A stretch of DNA of 27,002 nt from Setomelanomma holmii (taxonomy: Eukaryota > Ascomycota > Dothideomycetes > Pleosporales > Phaeosphaeriaceae). The translations under genes were made by a program, and so were the position numbers. The stretch covers positions 1 to 27,002 of the forward strand of contig ML978369.1 of NCBI GenBank assembly GCA_010015745.1. Reading direction: 5' to 3'. Each line of letters starts with the position of its first letter. The first letter of the stretch is position 1. The notes beneath the pieces are model-generated. The model saw nothing but the letters and a program-made list of their open reading frames with translations, had not been told where the DNA came from and did not search any database. Shown piece by piece: positions 9,051 through 19,834 of this stretch.

Positions 9051-11054
9051 TCAGATAATGTGGAAGGTACGTATGTCAACCTTGCCCAAGAATGTCTCCT
9101 CGGGTTCAAAGTCGTGCATGTAGCAGTCCCCTATGAGACCTCTGCGTTTGATGCCCGACCCCTCAGACGAAGATGATACGCTAAGCCCTCGCAGCAAAGA
9201 TACAAGTGGCTTGCCTCTCTTCTGCCGCAGTACATATGGGGTAGGGCATGTCGGAATGGCGACGATGAGATCCCCGGGCTCCATATTAGCTGGACCCAAT
9301 CCAAATGATCCTTCACTTGTCCAGAAGCACGTTCATCCTGCCACAGTCCGGCATAGAATGTCAATGAATTCTTTTGCTTGCACATTCCTTCCATATGGCC
9401 CGTCCTTGGTAGGGGTCTGATCTCCTGAACCGAAGGTGGAGTTTGTATCGGAGCGTAGATCGAACTGGAGGGGTGAGGGTCCGTACGTTAAGTCTTTGAA
9501 AACGGCCTTGAGTCCTTCGGATATCTTCGATGCTTTAGCTTGGAGATCAGCTTCGTCCTTGTTCGTCCACGCAGCACCTGAGTTAAGATCACGCTCCTCA
9601 CGGATGAGCTGCGCTAGTATGGACGTGAGGCCTGGCGAGTACTCGGCATGTGGGTCGTACAGCCAGGGGTGATCTGGGCTCAGGGCGTTCGTTCGCCTCG
9701 TCATGGTGCCCAGAGTCATGGTGGAGACGAAAAGGTCGGTGATACCTCGTGACCCGGGTCGACGACTAGATTTACGCGCGCCATGTTCGAATATGCCATA
9801 CCATTCCTACAACAAGGGCAGAAGGTCTCCACCGCAGGTCGGGTTATTTGATCCATCGCCGATGCGCGACACCGTACCGAGCTTGGTGCCGTTGACGTTG
9901 AGTGTAACCTTGCCATCTGGTGCATGGATCTCTGGAGCTGCCATATCCCTGATCTTGAGATTGTCGTATTTCTGAGGTACAACTTCGGTGGCGAGAGGTG
10001 TATAGCCAGGAAGATTGTGCCAGTTCGGCACCCACGAGGGAATCGACGAACTGCTTGATCGGAACGCGCCGCTAGAGTTGAGGATGGCAAGGTTTCCACG
10101 CCTGATGTGCATATCCGCGTAGCGGATGAAGACATCTTCGATTGGATCAGTGTAAGAGACTGGTGCTTTGATATCTGCCAGCCCGTTGAGCGCATATATG
10201 CGATCGTGCTCATTGGAACATTCTGCGGGTGCGAATTCGACCAAAAGGCTTAGTGTGTCGGTTAGTGCATCGGTCCCCAGTGCTTTCCTTAGCTTATACA
10301 TCATCCACAGTTTCCGAAGGATGCCGGAGAACATTGCTTTGAAAAAGGGTTGCCGTTGGGCCAGCAACCATGCATTTTTCGCGAACACCATGAAGTCGAT
10401 GCCGAATCTACCGCAGAGTATGGTCGCTTGTTTGGCCGGTACAACCTCTTGAATCGTCCAGCGCCGCTAAAACCACGTTCGCTCTGATATGACTCGCAGC
10501 GTCCTCCACGTAGCTTCTCGCTCCTTGCTATCGTTGCTTTCGGCGTACTTCACCAGATCTTCGAAAAAGCGATCGAACCCTGGCCGTGAGCTTGAAGGAG
10601 GACCTGGCCAGATTACAACGCCCTTAGCCTGGCCATAGATCTCGCCCATGAACTTGACCTGATCAGCTTTCTCCTTCAGATCCGACTGGTTGGTGCACAA
10701 GGCGTCTATCCAGAGACATCTTTGCCGAGAGGTTGATCGGAGGTATCGCAACATTATGTCCACATTGGGCTTGATCGCGATAAGCGCAGGTTCGCTATTG
10801 CCGTAAACTTCGAGAGCTGCTGTAGATGGCTCATCACCCCAAGCGTATGAGATGGCGTCGTATGGGAATCGATTTGAATGTGGCACGTCGCCAGGATAGT
10901 GTGTTTCTTTGGAGACGCCATGGTCTTGTGCTATTCGCACATGCTGCAGGCTGGCAACCAATCGCGCGTTGTGCTCGGTCGCAGGCTCGAGAAGCAAGAC
11001 ACGGGTACTGCCTTCGTCCTGAAGAGGTAGGTATAAGTATGTTGGTGTCGCCAT
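9051..11054 (-). pseudogene. HET-domain (heterokaryon incompatibility) pseudogene
   Basis: HET proteins act in non-self recognition and cell death between fungal individuals. From ATG 11054 a single frame of 667 codons runs without introns to the stop at 9051-9053. It carries YDAISYAWGDEP, LWIDALCTNQSD and RRWTIQEVV (HET domain), SNEHDRIYALNGLADI and IPSWVPNWHN (middle region), and GDLIVAIPTCPTPYVLR and LIGDCYMHDFE (typical C-terminal box). Three in-frame stops interrupt it: TAG 10467-10469, between TWF and RRWTIQEV; TAG 9807-9809, between DLLPLL and EWYGIFE; and TGA 9333-9335, between RTVAG and TCFWTSEG. Homology-like sequence continues straight across each stop in the same frame, so these are nonsense mutations, not introns. 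CAG-to-TAG and CGA-to-TGA would explain them. The gene is divergent from the intact HET gene at 13253. Stop-codon readthrough is possible but unlikely. Confidence 0.9.
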
Positions 11055-11314
11055 TGCGATATCCGCACCGCGTAGCTTTTGATGCGCCCAAGACTGACGC
11101 TGGAACATCAAGCAGGAAGTAAGGCGGAGACATACAAGTAGAGTCTGGGAAGCGCTAGCGTTGGGCTTGAGATTTGCGTTTCGACTATCTGGCAGGCATC
11201 TAGCCACGAATAGCAAAGTTCGAAGTTGAAGAAGAGATGTCGGAGGTACTTAGGTACAAGAAAATGACTGGCCCAGCAACTTAACATGGTAACAGGGGTT
11301 CTCTGCTGAGATCG

Positions 11315-11368
11315 CTTGTCACGGTTTAGAGTCTCTCTTGCCTTGTCACGGTCTGGTCTCTCTTTCTC
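11315..11368. repeat. Imperfect tandem duplication, about 27 bp
   Basis: CTTGTCACGGT occurs at 11315 and again at 11342. Each copy is followed by a related TCTCTCTT tract. The copies differ by several substitutions and a small gap. Confidence 0.6.
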
Positions 11369-11467
11369 TTGCTGCTGTCGCAACTCACCTTTGCTAAGAC
11401 GTTACTGCTTCTACTGCACTAGCGTTGTTATGGTCACTCAACTATATGTACTGTTTTGTGGCTTCAC

Positions 11468-11535
11468 ACAATACAACCTTAGTTCAATCCTTCAATTCTT
11501 CCTGCATATGCGCTGTTTCCCCACCGCGACATCGC
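11468..11535. repeat. Dispersed short repeat, copy B
   Basis: Partner of the repeat at 74-140. The first 40 bp are nearly identical and the differences are transitions. It is not next to a microsatellite here, and no copy of the rest of the gene at 126-1439 is recognisable beside it. Confidence 0.6.
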
Positions 11536-13252
11536 TCGACATGAGATCAGTCTCAGGCTTTTGACATGGCATGCATTGGCCGCAGGCGATGCATGGAATG
11601 CTGCTGTTGTGCTCTGCGGTTCCGCCTGGTGATTGCTGATAAGATCGGTGGGGCGGTGGCTTGTCGGATGACGGGATGTCGCCAGTCTTTCCTGAACGAG
11701 ACGACTCGGTCGTTCTTTTCCCACTACAGCACCGAAAACAGATAAGCGCTCGAGACCCTCCACCACACACCAACTGAACTCCTGCTTCCTCCGATCCTGT
11801 CCTCGCTGCGAAGTCCCTATCTGGCCTGGATTTTCTGGGAACGATGTGCTGATACTTGTACGACCTCCTCACCTCATCACCCACGCTCGAGGCTCCCCAT
11901 CACTTAGCACAATGGCCCAATCCACGCGGCACCCTGCAACTCATGGCAATACGGTCTGCACGCTATGAAACGCGCGAACCGAACGGGCGGTCCCGCTCAC
12001 CACGTGGCATTTGAGCCACGGAACCTTATTATAGCGCCCATAGCCAAGGCGGGCGCATGGGAGGGCATCAAGCTGTGGTTCTCAGGCCTTTCAGTCCCAC
12101 TGCTCCGCCGCTGCACAGGATGCCTAATGACGCTAGTCATGGAGTGGTGACTTCTTACCCAATGAGCGCGTTCACTGGCCTCGATGATGCGAGGGACCTC
12201 AGCAGCAATTCAAGAAAGTTTCGCTTCTCAAGCATGTTGACTGCTCCGCGCGTCTTCACACGTGGAAATCCAGACCCCGAACACGCCACATCCGGACACA
12301 ACAAAAAGGTTTTGCTTCCGGGAAATGATCACACTGCATTCGATCGAAATTCGGAGATGGGGAAGACCCGGGTTCATCCTCGCAGCATAATCACACCAAC
12401 TCCCACTGTACTCCGATTTCTTTGCTAATACCTGCTTTCCTGCCCGAGCAATCTGTCATCAGACGTTGTTCAATCATGATTTCCTTCATGTAAAGCGGCC
12501 CAACCAGCAGAAGCGAGCTCATGGACTGACGTTCCGACCGGCGTCAGTGCCGACACATATGCGACTTGGCAAAATGGTCGATATTCACTCTCGTGTGCTC
12601 ACGAATCGATGCATTAGATTGTACGACGATTCGATGCCAAGAAGGTGAACTTTCAACCAAGTGCGCAGACATCATCCAGGCTTTCCCCAGGGTTCTCCTG
12701 CTCGTAAGCTCATCTAGACGATTAACTTCCATTTTAAAAGATATGCTGGTACAATCGCCTTTGCGACTCTGCCACGCGCCGTGCAGGGATTGCGGTGGGA
12801 GTTTCCACGCCACATGGCTCATACCCGTGAAGACATTAAACAAGCTGCAAATGCGATCGAATCTGAGCTCTCGAGGAGCACCTTGCAAACGGCAATCAGT
12901 GTTTCTCTACCTAACATAGCGCAACCACCCAAGATGTAACCCACGTCCCATTTCCTACGTTTTGGCATGGAAAATGAGTCCCATTGGGGTCCGCGCGGGG
13001 TCAAGGTGGCCTGTCATGATCATCGCATACCCAGTGCTAATTGGCCATGAAGATGGACTATGAAGTGCTGTTCGATTGTACTGTAGCCTTGCGATGGCAA
13101 TCTGGAGGTGGCGGAGTTGTTTCACCATCCCTGCATGATCATGCGATTATGCTTGCCTGAGGCGCAGTCGACTTATATTGCTTGGCCATCATCAACATCC
13201 AACTGTCACACGTATGTTGACACGAATTGTCGTCCACAACAATCAATGAACG

Positions 13253-15297
13253 ATGGACTTCCTCGCCTCCATGTGTTGCTGGCCGGCGGATGAGGACAAT
13301 GAGGACGGCCGGACAGAGACCTCACCCTTGATATCCCCACTGGATCTCCCTGCGCACAGCTACCAGAGCATAGCTGCCGATGAGTTTCGTATCCTTGTTC
13401 TTCATCCCGCCCGGAATTTCCACGATGATATCGTCGTGCATCTTCAGACCCGAAAGCGTTCAGACGACAGGTTCTACGAGGCGGTCAGTTACTGTTGGGG
13501 ACAAGACGACTCGACCGACGTTGTACTCGTCCAAGATGAAGCGTTCGCCAATCTACACCTCCACAATCAGACTATCATTACTCGACTACTGCGATACCAC
13601 CAAGTTCGCAACCGCGCAAATGCGACTCTGCATGTCAGATCGAACGTTGCCACATTGCTGCGCTACCTTCGCTATAAATGGTTTCCTCGCTACCTTTGGC
13701 TGGACGCCCTTTGCATCAATCAACAAGACGTGGAAGAGAAGGGCTTTCAGGTTAGCCAGATGGGCGACATCTATCGTAAATCAGGACGGACCTTGATCTG
13801 GTTAGGTAGCTCAAGAATCTGCTCACGGCCATTGTCAGCATTAGAAGCTGCGGTCCGCGCGAGGAAAGCAGCTCGCTGGCGCGTAACGGAATTGAACAAT
13901 ACCCGTGAACACCATGATCAGATTGAAGGAGGACTCAAGGACATCGACTCGTCTAATTCTGACTTCCGCGATATCCTCGAGCTTCCATGGTTCCGACGGC
14001 GCTGGGTCGTCCAGGAGGTAGCATTATCTCCCCGTCCACGCTTTGTCTTTGGCCACGACACAATGCCCTTCGAAGATTTGACCTACTTGATCGATCAGCT
14101 CCAAGTCATACGCGACAAGCGTGGTGATTCCCCGACGGTTACCGAGTCGCTTCATATGCTTGACTCGATGACTAGCCTTCAGCGTCGCAATAGCTTTCGA
14201 GGCAGTAATCTCTTCACGCAAATCAAGCATGACTTGTTCCTTCGCTACTACCAGAATCATCCCAAAAGCTTCGGTCCTGCGGATTTTCTACAGATACTTG
14301 TGAGCCTACACGCTACACATTGCTCCGACGATCGTGATAGGATTTACGCCCTTAACAGCCTAGGTGGCCGACCAACGACGGTTCACTACGACGATTCCAC
14401 TGAAGAAGTGTTCAGCCGATTCACTATCGAAGAGTGTACTCATAGTCTAGAGACCCTCTACTGTTGTGGAGCATTTCCCTCGCGGGAGCTGCCGAGCTGG
14501 GTGCCTGACTGGCGTTCCCGTCGACAATGGATCCCGATCAAGTCATTCGAAGGGCGACGAGCAAGCCATCAATTACTCTCCGAAAGCGCACGACGACCAA
14601 ATCTGCCTACTGGTCGACCGGTCTTCATTGAGTCGAGGATTATGGTTGTTAATGCCGTACTATACACGTTCATTGGCACGAAAGGTCCACAGCTCTACGA
14701 GAACTGGAGTACACGACCTTGGCATTCACTTGAAAGAATCCGAAAGTTCTTCTCGCGCTCCGAAGAGTTCATCGAGTCTTGTTCGAGAGCTCATTCTCTG
14801 GATCAGCTCATGAAGACGCTCACTGCGGGAAGTGTTCAATCTGGCACAAATTTGGCAGAATGGCTTCGCTCAGATGATAAGATCAATAACGATTGGGAAG
14901 CGGTCGGTGCCGTTGCTTGCTGCGATGCGCACGACGCGTCCTTCTGTCCTTACCCTCGCAAGCATCTCAACGTTCATAACATTCTGCAGAGGATCGAACG
15001 AGTGATGGAAGGTCGTTGTGCGTTCATCACCGGAAGAGGAGATTGGGGCGTCGGTCCCGCCTCAATGCTATCCGGTGATTGTGTGGTTGCTCTTCCAGGT
15101 TGCCAATACCCGCTCGTGCTACGGCCATCTGCTCCAGGGGTGAGTCACCATGCATGCCTTTAGTCTTTCGATGATCTGACCGTCTTGCGCAGGTTCCGAG
15201 CACTTTCACAATCGTCGGTGATTGCTACACCACGCCATGCGAAGGGTATGACGACCTGACCAAAATTCACACTACACGAGCAATTTCGATCGTATGA
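13253..15297 (+). CDS. HET-domain protein, intact
   Basis: A predicted 663-aa heterokaryon-incompatibility-type protein. The HET domain spans about residues 70-270, with FYEAVSYCWGQDD (74-86), YLWLDALCINQQD (147-159), GDIYRKSGRTLIWLG (171-185) and PWFRRRWVVQEVAL (245-258). A conserved middle segment, DDRDRIYALNSLGG then LPSWVPDWRS, follows, and the C-terminal box is SGDCVVALPG...PLVLRP...VGDCY. Exon 1 (13253-15139) is joined to exon 2 (15193-15297) by a 53-nt phase-0 intron (GTGAGT...GCGCAG). Without splicing the protein would end in unrelated residues and lose the GDCY box. No signal peptide, membrane span or C-terminal repeat domain is seen, so the effector output is unknown. It is probably the functional counterpart of the dead HET gene 2.2 kb upstream. 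The two share architecture but are well diverged. Confidence 0.92.
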
Positions 15298-15406
15298 CGA
15301 TAAAAGACCAACGATGTAACACATATCAACTTGGGTATGAAACGAAACTACAAGGAAAACATTACACATCGCAGATAGAGCGTGTCATCAAATATCGCCT
15401 TGGCCC

Positions 15407-15900
15407 TCAATGGTCAAGCGCTCTGGTCGACACGCCAGCATACTTCGCGCCGTCGTGCGTCCTTGCAATACCAGCTGGCTCGTGCGCGACTCTGCTCATG
15501 TCCACACCGCTGCCAAATCGTTGCGACATGCTGTTCGGTTCATATCCGTCAAGGTTTGGTTCGTAACCACCAACTTTGATCCATTTCCCGGTCGTGCATC
15601 TACGCACCAAGAATGCGATAATACCCAAAATCAAGAGACCGCCCGCCGCTGCTCCAACACTGATGCCGAATTTTGCCTCTGTCTTCAACACTGCTGGATC
15701 GTCCTCCGCTGCAAGTTGATATTGCATGGCATATAGAGGGGCGTGCTGACATGCAAGAGTGCACGTCCGGAACTGGGACCGTTTCAACATTCGCAACGAG
15801 AAACACTTCGTCATCATTCCGCGGTGGACTGAGTAGGGCTTTGTAGCTCCATTTTTTGTTGAGAAGAAAAGTCGACTGTGGTGGTAACGGGCCGTGGAGC
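15407..15900 (-). CDS. Possible small single-span membrane protein, boundaries unsure
   Basis: The minus strand encodes a convincing C-terminal segment: a hydrophobic span SVGAAAGGLLILGIIAFLV, a basic stop-transfer RRCTTGKW, and a 60-aa polar tail with a short duplicated GGYEPNLDGYEPN motif. This layout is typical of fungal single-pass plasma-membrane or wall-sensor-like proteins. The N-terminal part is not resolved. Upstream of about 15760 the frame looks non-coding, other frames are open, and I found no good splice pair joining them to the span. It may be a fragment. It is convergent with the intact HET gene. Confidence 0.35.
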
Positions 15901-15989
15901 ACACCATTTCGACGCCATGTGGGATCTGCAGAAAGAGGTCAGTGTGAGAGAAAACGAGCGGCAGAGAGGCAAGTTTCTTCAACGTGGAA

Positions 15990-16381
15990 GTGGCAAGCCC
16001 TGAATCTTTGCTCGAATGGCTTACGACAACCAGGGCAAGAAATGTGTGTTTGAGTCTAAATGCTGCTGCAGCACAAATTGGACGCTTACTTACTGGCGTA
16101 TTCTGAATTTAACTGTGGCTGTCGAGTCCACTCGGAGCTCGATGGCTAATCTTCAATTCAACGATCAGTTAGCACTGACGACCACATCCCTCAGGTTAAA
16201 CGGCGGGATGAGATCTACGCATGTACTGGAAGGGACATGTGAGTGTCCTCAGAGCTCGCTGATATGTGACGTAACGCAAGATTCACACTTCGTATGCACC
16301 AAGCGCACTCAGCAACTTCCTTAGGACTCTTATAGATCTCTACCACGTCCTCGAGACTCTTCTTACCACCGCATAGACACC
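15990..16381. other. Intergenic region, no gene seen
   Basis: It separates the doubtful membrane-protein ORF from the small gene at 16382. The last 60 bases are CT-rich and end in CACC before the ATG, as expected for a promoter and leader. Nothing else is recognised. Confidence 0.3.
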
Positions 16382-16819
16382 ATGAGCTACCAAATAGACC
16401 TCTTCGTCCTATCGCACAGCTTCTACAAAACTGACTTCTACGTGCATGTCCACAAGCATCCAGACTCACGACTCGCAGCGATATGTCGATTCCTCAGCGA
16501 TCCTTCAGGCTTTGACGAGGATACATACGTTCTATCTGCCAAAAGGGTAGTCCGTAAGTATGCTCCTCGAGGCGTGTTTCTGCACAGCTAAGGTCAAGTA
16601 GGTACCGCTCTTTTGGGATATGATACAGAAAAAAGCTTCAGAGTAATGCTATCCAAGAGCGATGGAATGTGTATGGCAGAGCTGTATCTTGAACAGGGTC
16701 GCTGTCTGATCGAGCGTGGGAAAGAGAAGAGTTATGACGTAGCGCTCGAGATTTTGCGAGATCGCGTAGGCAAGAAGGTCAAATGTATGAAAGCTGAGCA
16801 GAGACAAATGACTCAATGA
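16382..16819 (+). CDS. Small two-exon hypothetical protein, 129 aa
   Basis: The start ATG 16382 has a good context (CACCATGA). Exon 1 (16382-16553) ends at a strong GTAAGT donor. A 48-nt intron (16554-16601, ending CAAGTAG, with a CTAAG-like branch) leads in frame into exon 2 (16602-16819). Exon 2 encodes TALLGYDTEKSFRVML, a charged middle and a basic end (ILRDRVGKKVKCMKAEQR). The unspliced frame would stop 38 nt into the intron, which supports splicing. There is no signal peptide or membrane span, and I recognise no domain or function. Confidence 0.55.
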
Positions 16820-18585
16820 GTCGAGTCCCAATAATGAAAGGCAACTGGCGGTGTAAACCAAGGTACCTGTTTCCTCGGTTATTCGAGCTCCTCCTAGCCA
16901 TATGTGAGCCCACTCCAAGAAGTAAGGAAATGATTGTCGATCAACAGTAGGATTACAGTGGATGCTACTCAGTGGGACTCGGTAAACTACGCTTTCTCAT
17001 GTGCTATGCTAGCCATAGTATCTTGGAGACTGATCGCACTGGATTCTTCATTGGATGCCATGCTTGGTATCTAGTCTAAGTAAGCACTTTGCTGTGAATG
17101 TGATATTTCACTGCGTTGCATGAACAACACGTAGTCCGGAGACACTCCCACACGAATGATCATTCCATCGGCCGCGGGCGGCAATTCATGGAGCCACGCG
17201 ACTTGGGACCGGTCAAGATATCTCTCAGGATTGGCTGTCGTAACTGCAGACTGGGTCTCTCAACGTCGGCAAGGAGCGCTCAGCCAGCGTGAGCAAGCGC
17301 GTACTTCCGACATGCTGACGCCGTTATGGAGCGCCCCTGCACGCAAATCAGCGCGGCTTCACATTTACATGATAGGTGCGAGTTGGTATGACGTCGCGAT
17401 CGCCAATCATTCACCGTTGCTTTGATGGCCAGGGCGGCACAACGCGGTTTCCTTCTGCCGCTTATGAGCAATTATGTACCGGCCCACTTACTTCACTTAT
17501 CAAGAAGGTGTAGTTCGGACGACGTTGAAGTTGAGTAGACTGGTGGGCTATCATGCGAGAGCTAGAGGAAAGTTTCTGTTCTTAGAGCGCATCTCGAGGA
17601 TATGGTTGGATAAGCGAGCCGCAGGGCACAAGGGAGCGCGGCTCGCAGAAGGGAGACCTATCATGGTTGGTCGGGGAATGCAATTGCGATGCGATCTTGA
17701 CTTGATTGGTCTCAGGAAGCGACTTCTTGTGGACATCTCTTGTGGCGTGGTAGCTTGTGAGTCAGTTTGCACCGCGTCAACGGCTCGGCCCTCTCCACCA
17801 CATCCCTTGCGCAACACGGACTTGTCGAGACATCCTTTTCTTCATGATGGTCTCGCAAGCTGACAGCTATCATTCTCGCCAAAGTTGCCTTCACGGAAAT
17901 TTGTGCGGCAATCCCAGCGATTGCTGACCTTCATAGATATTGATTGACTGCTCGCTGCGCGCAGTACGAGGACGTCAATTTTCGTCTCGGGGACCTGAGC
18001 CTGGACAATACATGCCAAGATCTTGATTCAGGTAAAGTAGTACGCTGGGGAGATGAGTGAGTGTTACGAGAAATCTGCTTACCATTCCTAAGTCAAGTAG
18101 ACGTAGCGACAAACAGTATTTCGGCAAGCAACGGTGATAGCGGCGTTCGACCGGGCATAGAATCGGGCACAATCACAGTTTCTCCTCGCGCCAGTGTCTT
18201 AGTCTCAGCAAGGAGAGCATAGTTGATGTCTAGTAGTACTGAGTCTAGCTGCTCAAGCGCCTTGCTGATGTGACGAGAAATTTGCTATGCCTAGCTCAGT
18301 CTTGACGCGTTCTTATGGAGGAGATGGAGAGGCTAGCAACCGCACTGTTATAGTCAACTCACTCGACTTGCCCATCAAGGCAATTAACGGCATTAATCTC
18401 ATCAGGCGACCCACGATGGCGTCGACGTTGGCGTTATGCTCCTGAGTCGACTCGTTGGTCCATCGCGTGCCCTAGATTGGCAGCATTTCTACTCTCGCAT
18501 GCCCTCCTACGATATGTAGTCCTTCGCGAAATCGATTCTTTACTAAGTACTTGTCAGCTGTTAATGCCATACTAGCTTGACGACC
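16820..18585. other. 1.8 kb without a supported gene
   Basis: Several open frames occur, the longest at 17474-17863 (plus), but none looks like a real protein. One exon-like piece, 17965-18031, is bordered by GCGCAG and GTAAAG and reads YEDVNFRLGDLSLDNTCQDL. About 100-180 bp further on lies a segment that could be a protein C terminus (IESGTITVSPRASVLVS, ending at TAG about 18221). They may be remains of a decayed spliced gene. Confidence 0.35.
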
Positions 18586-19455
18586 ATGAAGACGTTCATC
18601 TCTGGAGACTTCCTTTCGTCATCTTTTTCAGGGTACCCATTGTACCTCGCAAGGTACCACGCGCATACCCTCCTACTCTTCACGATCGACCAGATCTTCG
18701 ATACCATCATTTCAGGTACTGCTTTCAGCCTTCTCGCCGCAAGTTCAGGCGTTGTTCTTTATCTTCCCAATCAGAATGTCTGGACACTCTTGCCGCGCAT
18801 ACCCTTAGTAGCAGCTTGGCTACGGCTGCTCATTCTCCAAGCGTGCTTGCAGAATCAGCGAAGTCCAGACTCCATCGAAGAAGACCTCATCAACAAACCA
18901 TGGCGACCTATACCTTCGAAACGAATCTCCCGAACACAGACGGAGTACCTTCTTACAGTCGCCTACGTTGTCGCTGGCATTACCAGCTATGTCTTGGACA
19001 CCCTTTCGTACTGGGAAGTGTACGTGCTGCTGCTTGCAGCCTATAATGACCGTGGTAGCAGTGACCATAGTGGCACAGTGCGCAATATCTTCTGTGGAGC
19101 GGCCTTCGCTTGCTACTTTGGTGGTGCGCTGAGCATTGCGCTTGGGCCCGATGTTGCATTGTCTCCCAAGGCGATCCAATGGACTCTCATCATGACCTGT
19201 GGCGTCCTGGCAACCACCTTCCATACCCAGGACTTCCGTGACGAAGCGGGCGACCGCGCTCGCGACCGTAAGACCCTCGTCACGGAACTCGGAAGGACAC
19301 CGGCATTGTGCACCGTTATTTTCTTCACTTGCTTCTGGTCGCTGTACATTTCCGTCGTCTTTTTTGGCGGCGGCGTAATAGTCGCTGCTCTGCTAGTTAG
19401 TATTGGGGCAATGCTGGTTGCTACAGCTTTGCGAGCGAGGGGCGAGAAAACGTAG
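18586..19455 (+). CDS. UbiA-type membrane prenyltransferase or terpene-cyclase-like
   Basis: An intronless 289-aa polytopic membrane protein starting at ATG 18586 (CGACCATGA). Some seven to nine hydrophobic segments fit the UbiA fold. The first Asp-rich motif is N90-QRSPDSIEED-LINKPWRPIPS, a form seen in ascomycete UbiA-like proteins, in place of the canonical NDxxDxxxD. The second is D216-FRDEAGD-RARDRKTL. Both would bind Mg2+-diphosphate. Relatives attach prenyl chains to acceptors; a divergent fungal branch, of which the fumagillin pathway enzyme Fma-TC is the known example, cyclises farnesyl diphosphate. I cannot tell which applies here. No other biosynthetic genes such as polyketide synthases, P450s or oxidoreductases are seen nearby, so it stands alone in this window. 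Confidence 0.85.
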   Translation: MKTFISGDFLSSSFSGYPLYLARYHAHTLLLFTIDQIFDTIISGTAFSLLAASSGVVLYLPNQNVWTLLPRIPLVAAWLRLLILQACLQNQRSPDSIEEDLINKPWRPIPSKRISRTQTEYLLTVAYVVAGITSYVLDTLSYWEVYVLLLAAYNDRGSSDHSGTVRNIFCGAAFACYFGGALSIALGPDVALSPKAIQWTLIMTCGVLATTFHTQDFRDEAGDRARDRKTLVTELGRTPALCTVIFFTCFWSLYISVVFFGGGVIVAALLVSIGAMLVATALRARGEKT

Positions 19456-19834
19456 AGGGAGGATCGTCGCATGTACAAGGTTTGGTGTCTTTGGGTGTTT
19501 GGACTATGTCCTTTGCCATTGATAATGCGCACAGCAAATCAAAGCTGGAGGTTTTGAAAGAAGGACAGTTTTGAGAAAATACCGTAAAAATATTGTGGTG
19601 CGGACTGGTGTAAGTCTATTTTGACGATCGATGGATGAGAAGAAACATTCCGGTAGTAGCAAAGAGAGTGACTTGGTCTCCGTGGTGATCGCTACACCGG
19701 ACGTCTGGTCTAGCGACCAGCTTATACGCACTACCAATTCCCCAAGGAATCGTTTCAACATTTCAAGCAATCATTTCCTGATCCTCCAGCTGGGCCAGCA
19801 GTGTACGGTCTACCGTAGTCTTCACGCGCTACTT
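19456..19834. other. Intergenic region, no gene seen
   Basis: It is shared 3' flank of the plus-strand UbiA gene and the minus-strand retropepsin-like pseudogene, which are convergent. It is partly A/T-rich. No repeat or gene is recognised. Confidence 0.3.

Larger units (their letters stand above)
11055..13252. other. 2.2-kb region between divergent HET genes
   Basis: It contains the upstream regions of both HET genes. I see an imperfect 27-bp tandem duplication at about 11315-11368 (CTTGTCACGG repeated) in a CT-rich tract and copy B of the dispersed repeat at 11468. Short open frames in both directions lack domains, splice logic or family resemblance, and none is called. Confidence 0.4.

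Noticed and set aside
9807..9809. Possible intron around the TAG in the HET pseudogene
   Set aside because: Sequence on both sides is in the same frame and reads on as coding, so a point nonsense mutation is simpler than an intron.
11479..11884. Two overlapping minus-strand frames between the HET genes
   Set aside because: Cys/Arg/Ser-rich low-quality peptides with no family resemblance; the only recognisable content is the dispersed repeat at 11468-11535.
12057..12919. Several open frames on both strands
   Set aside because: They overlap in opposite directions and show no motif or splice structure; likely chance frames in GC-balanced DNA.
17474..17863. Plus-strand open frame of 129 codons
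   Set aside because: Composition looks non-coding, no domain, and an equally long frame overlaps on the other strand.
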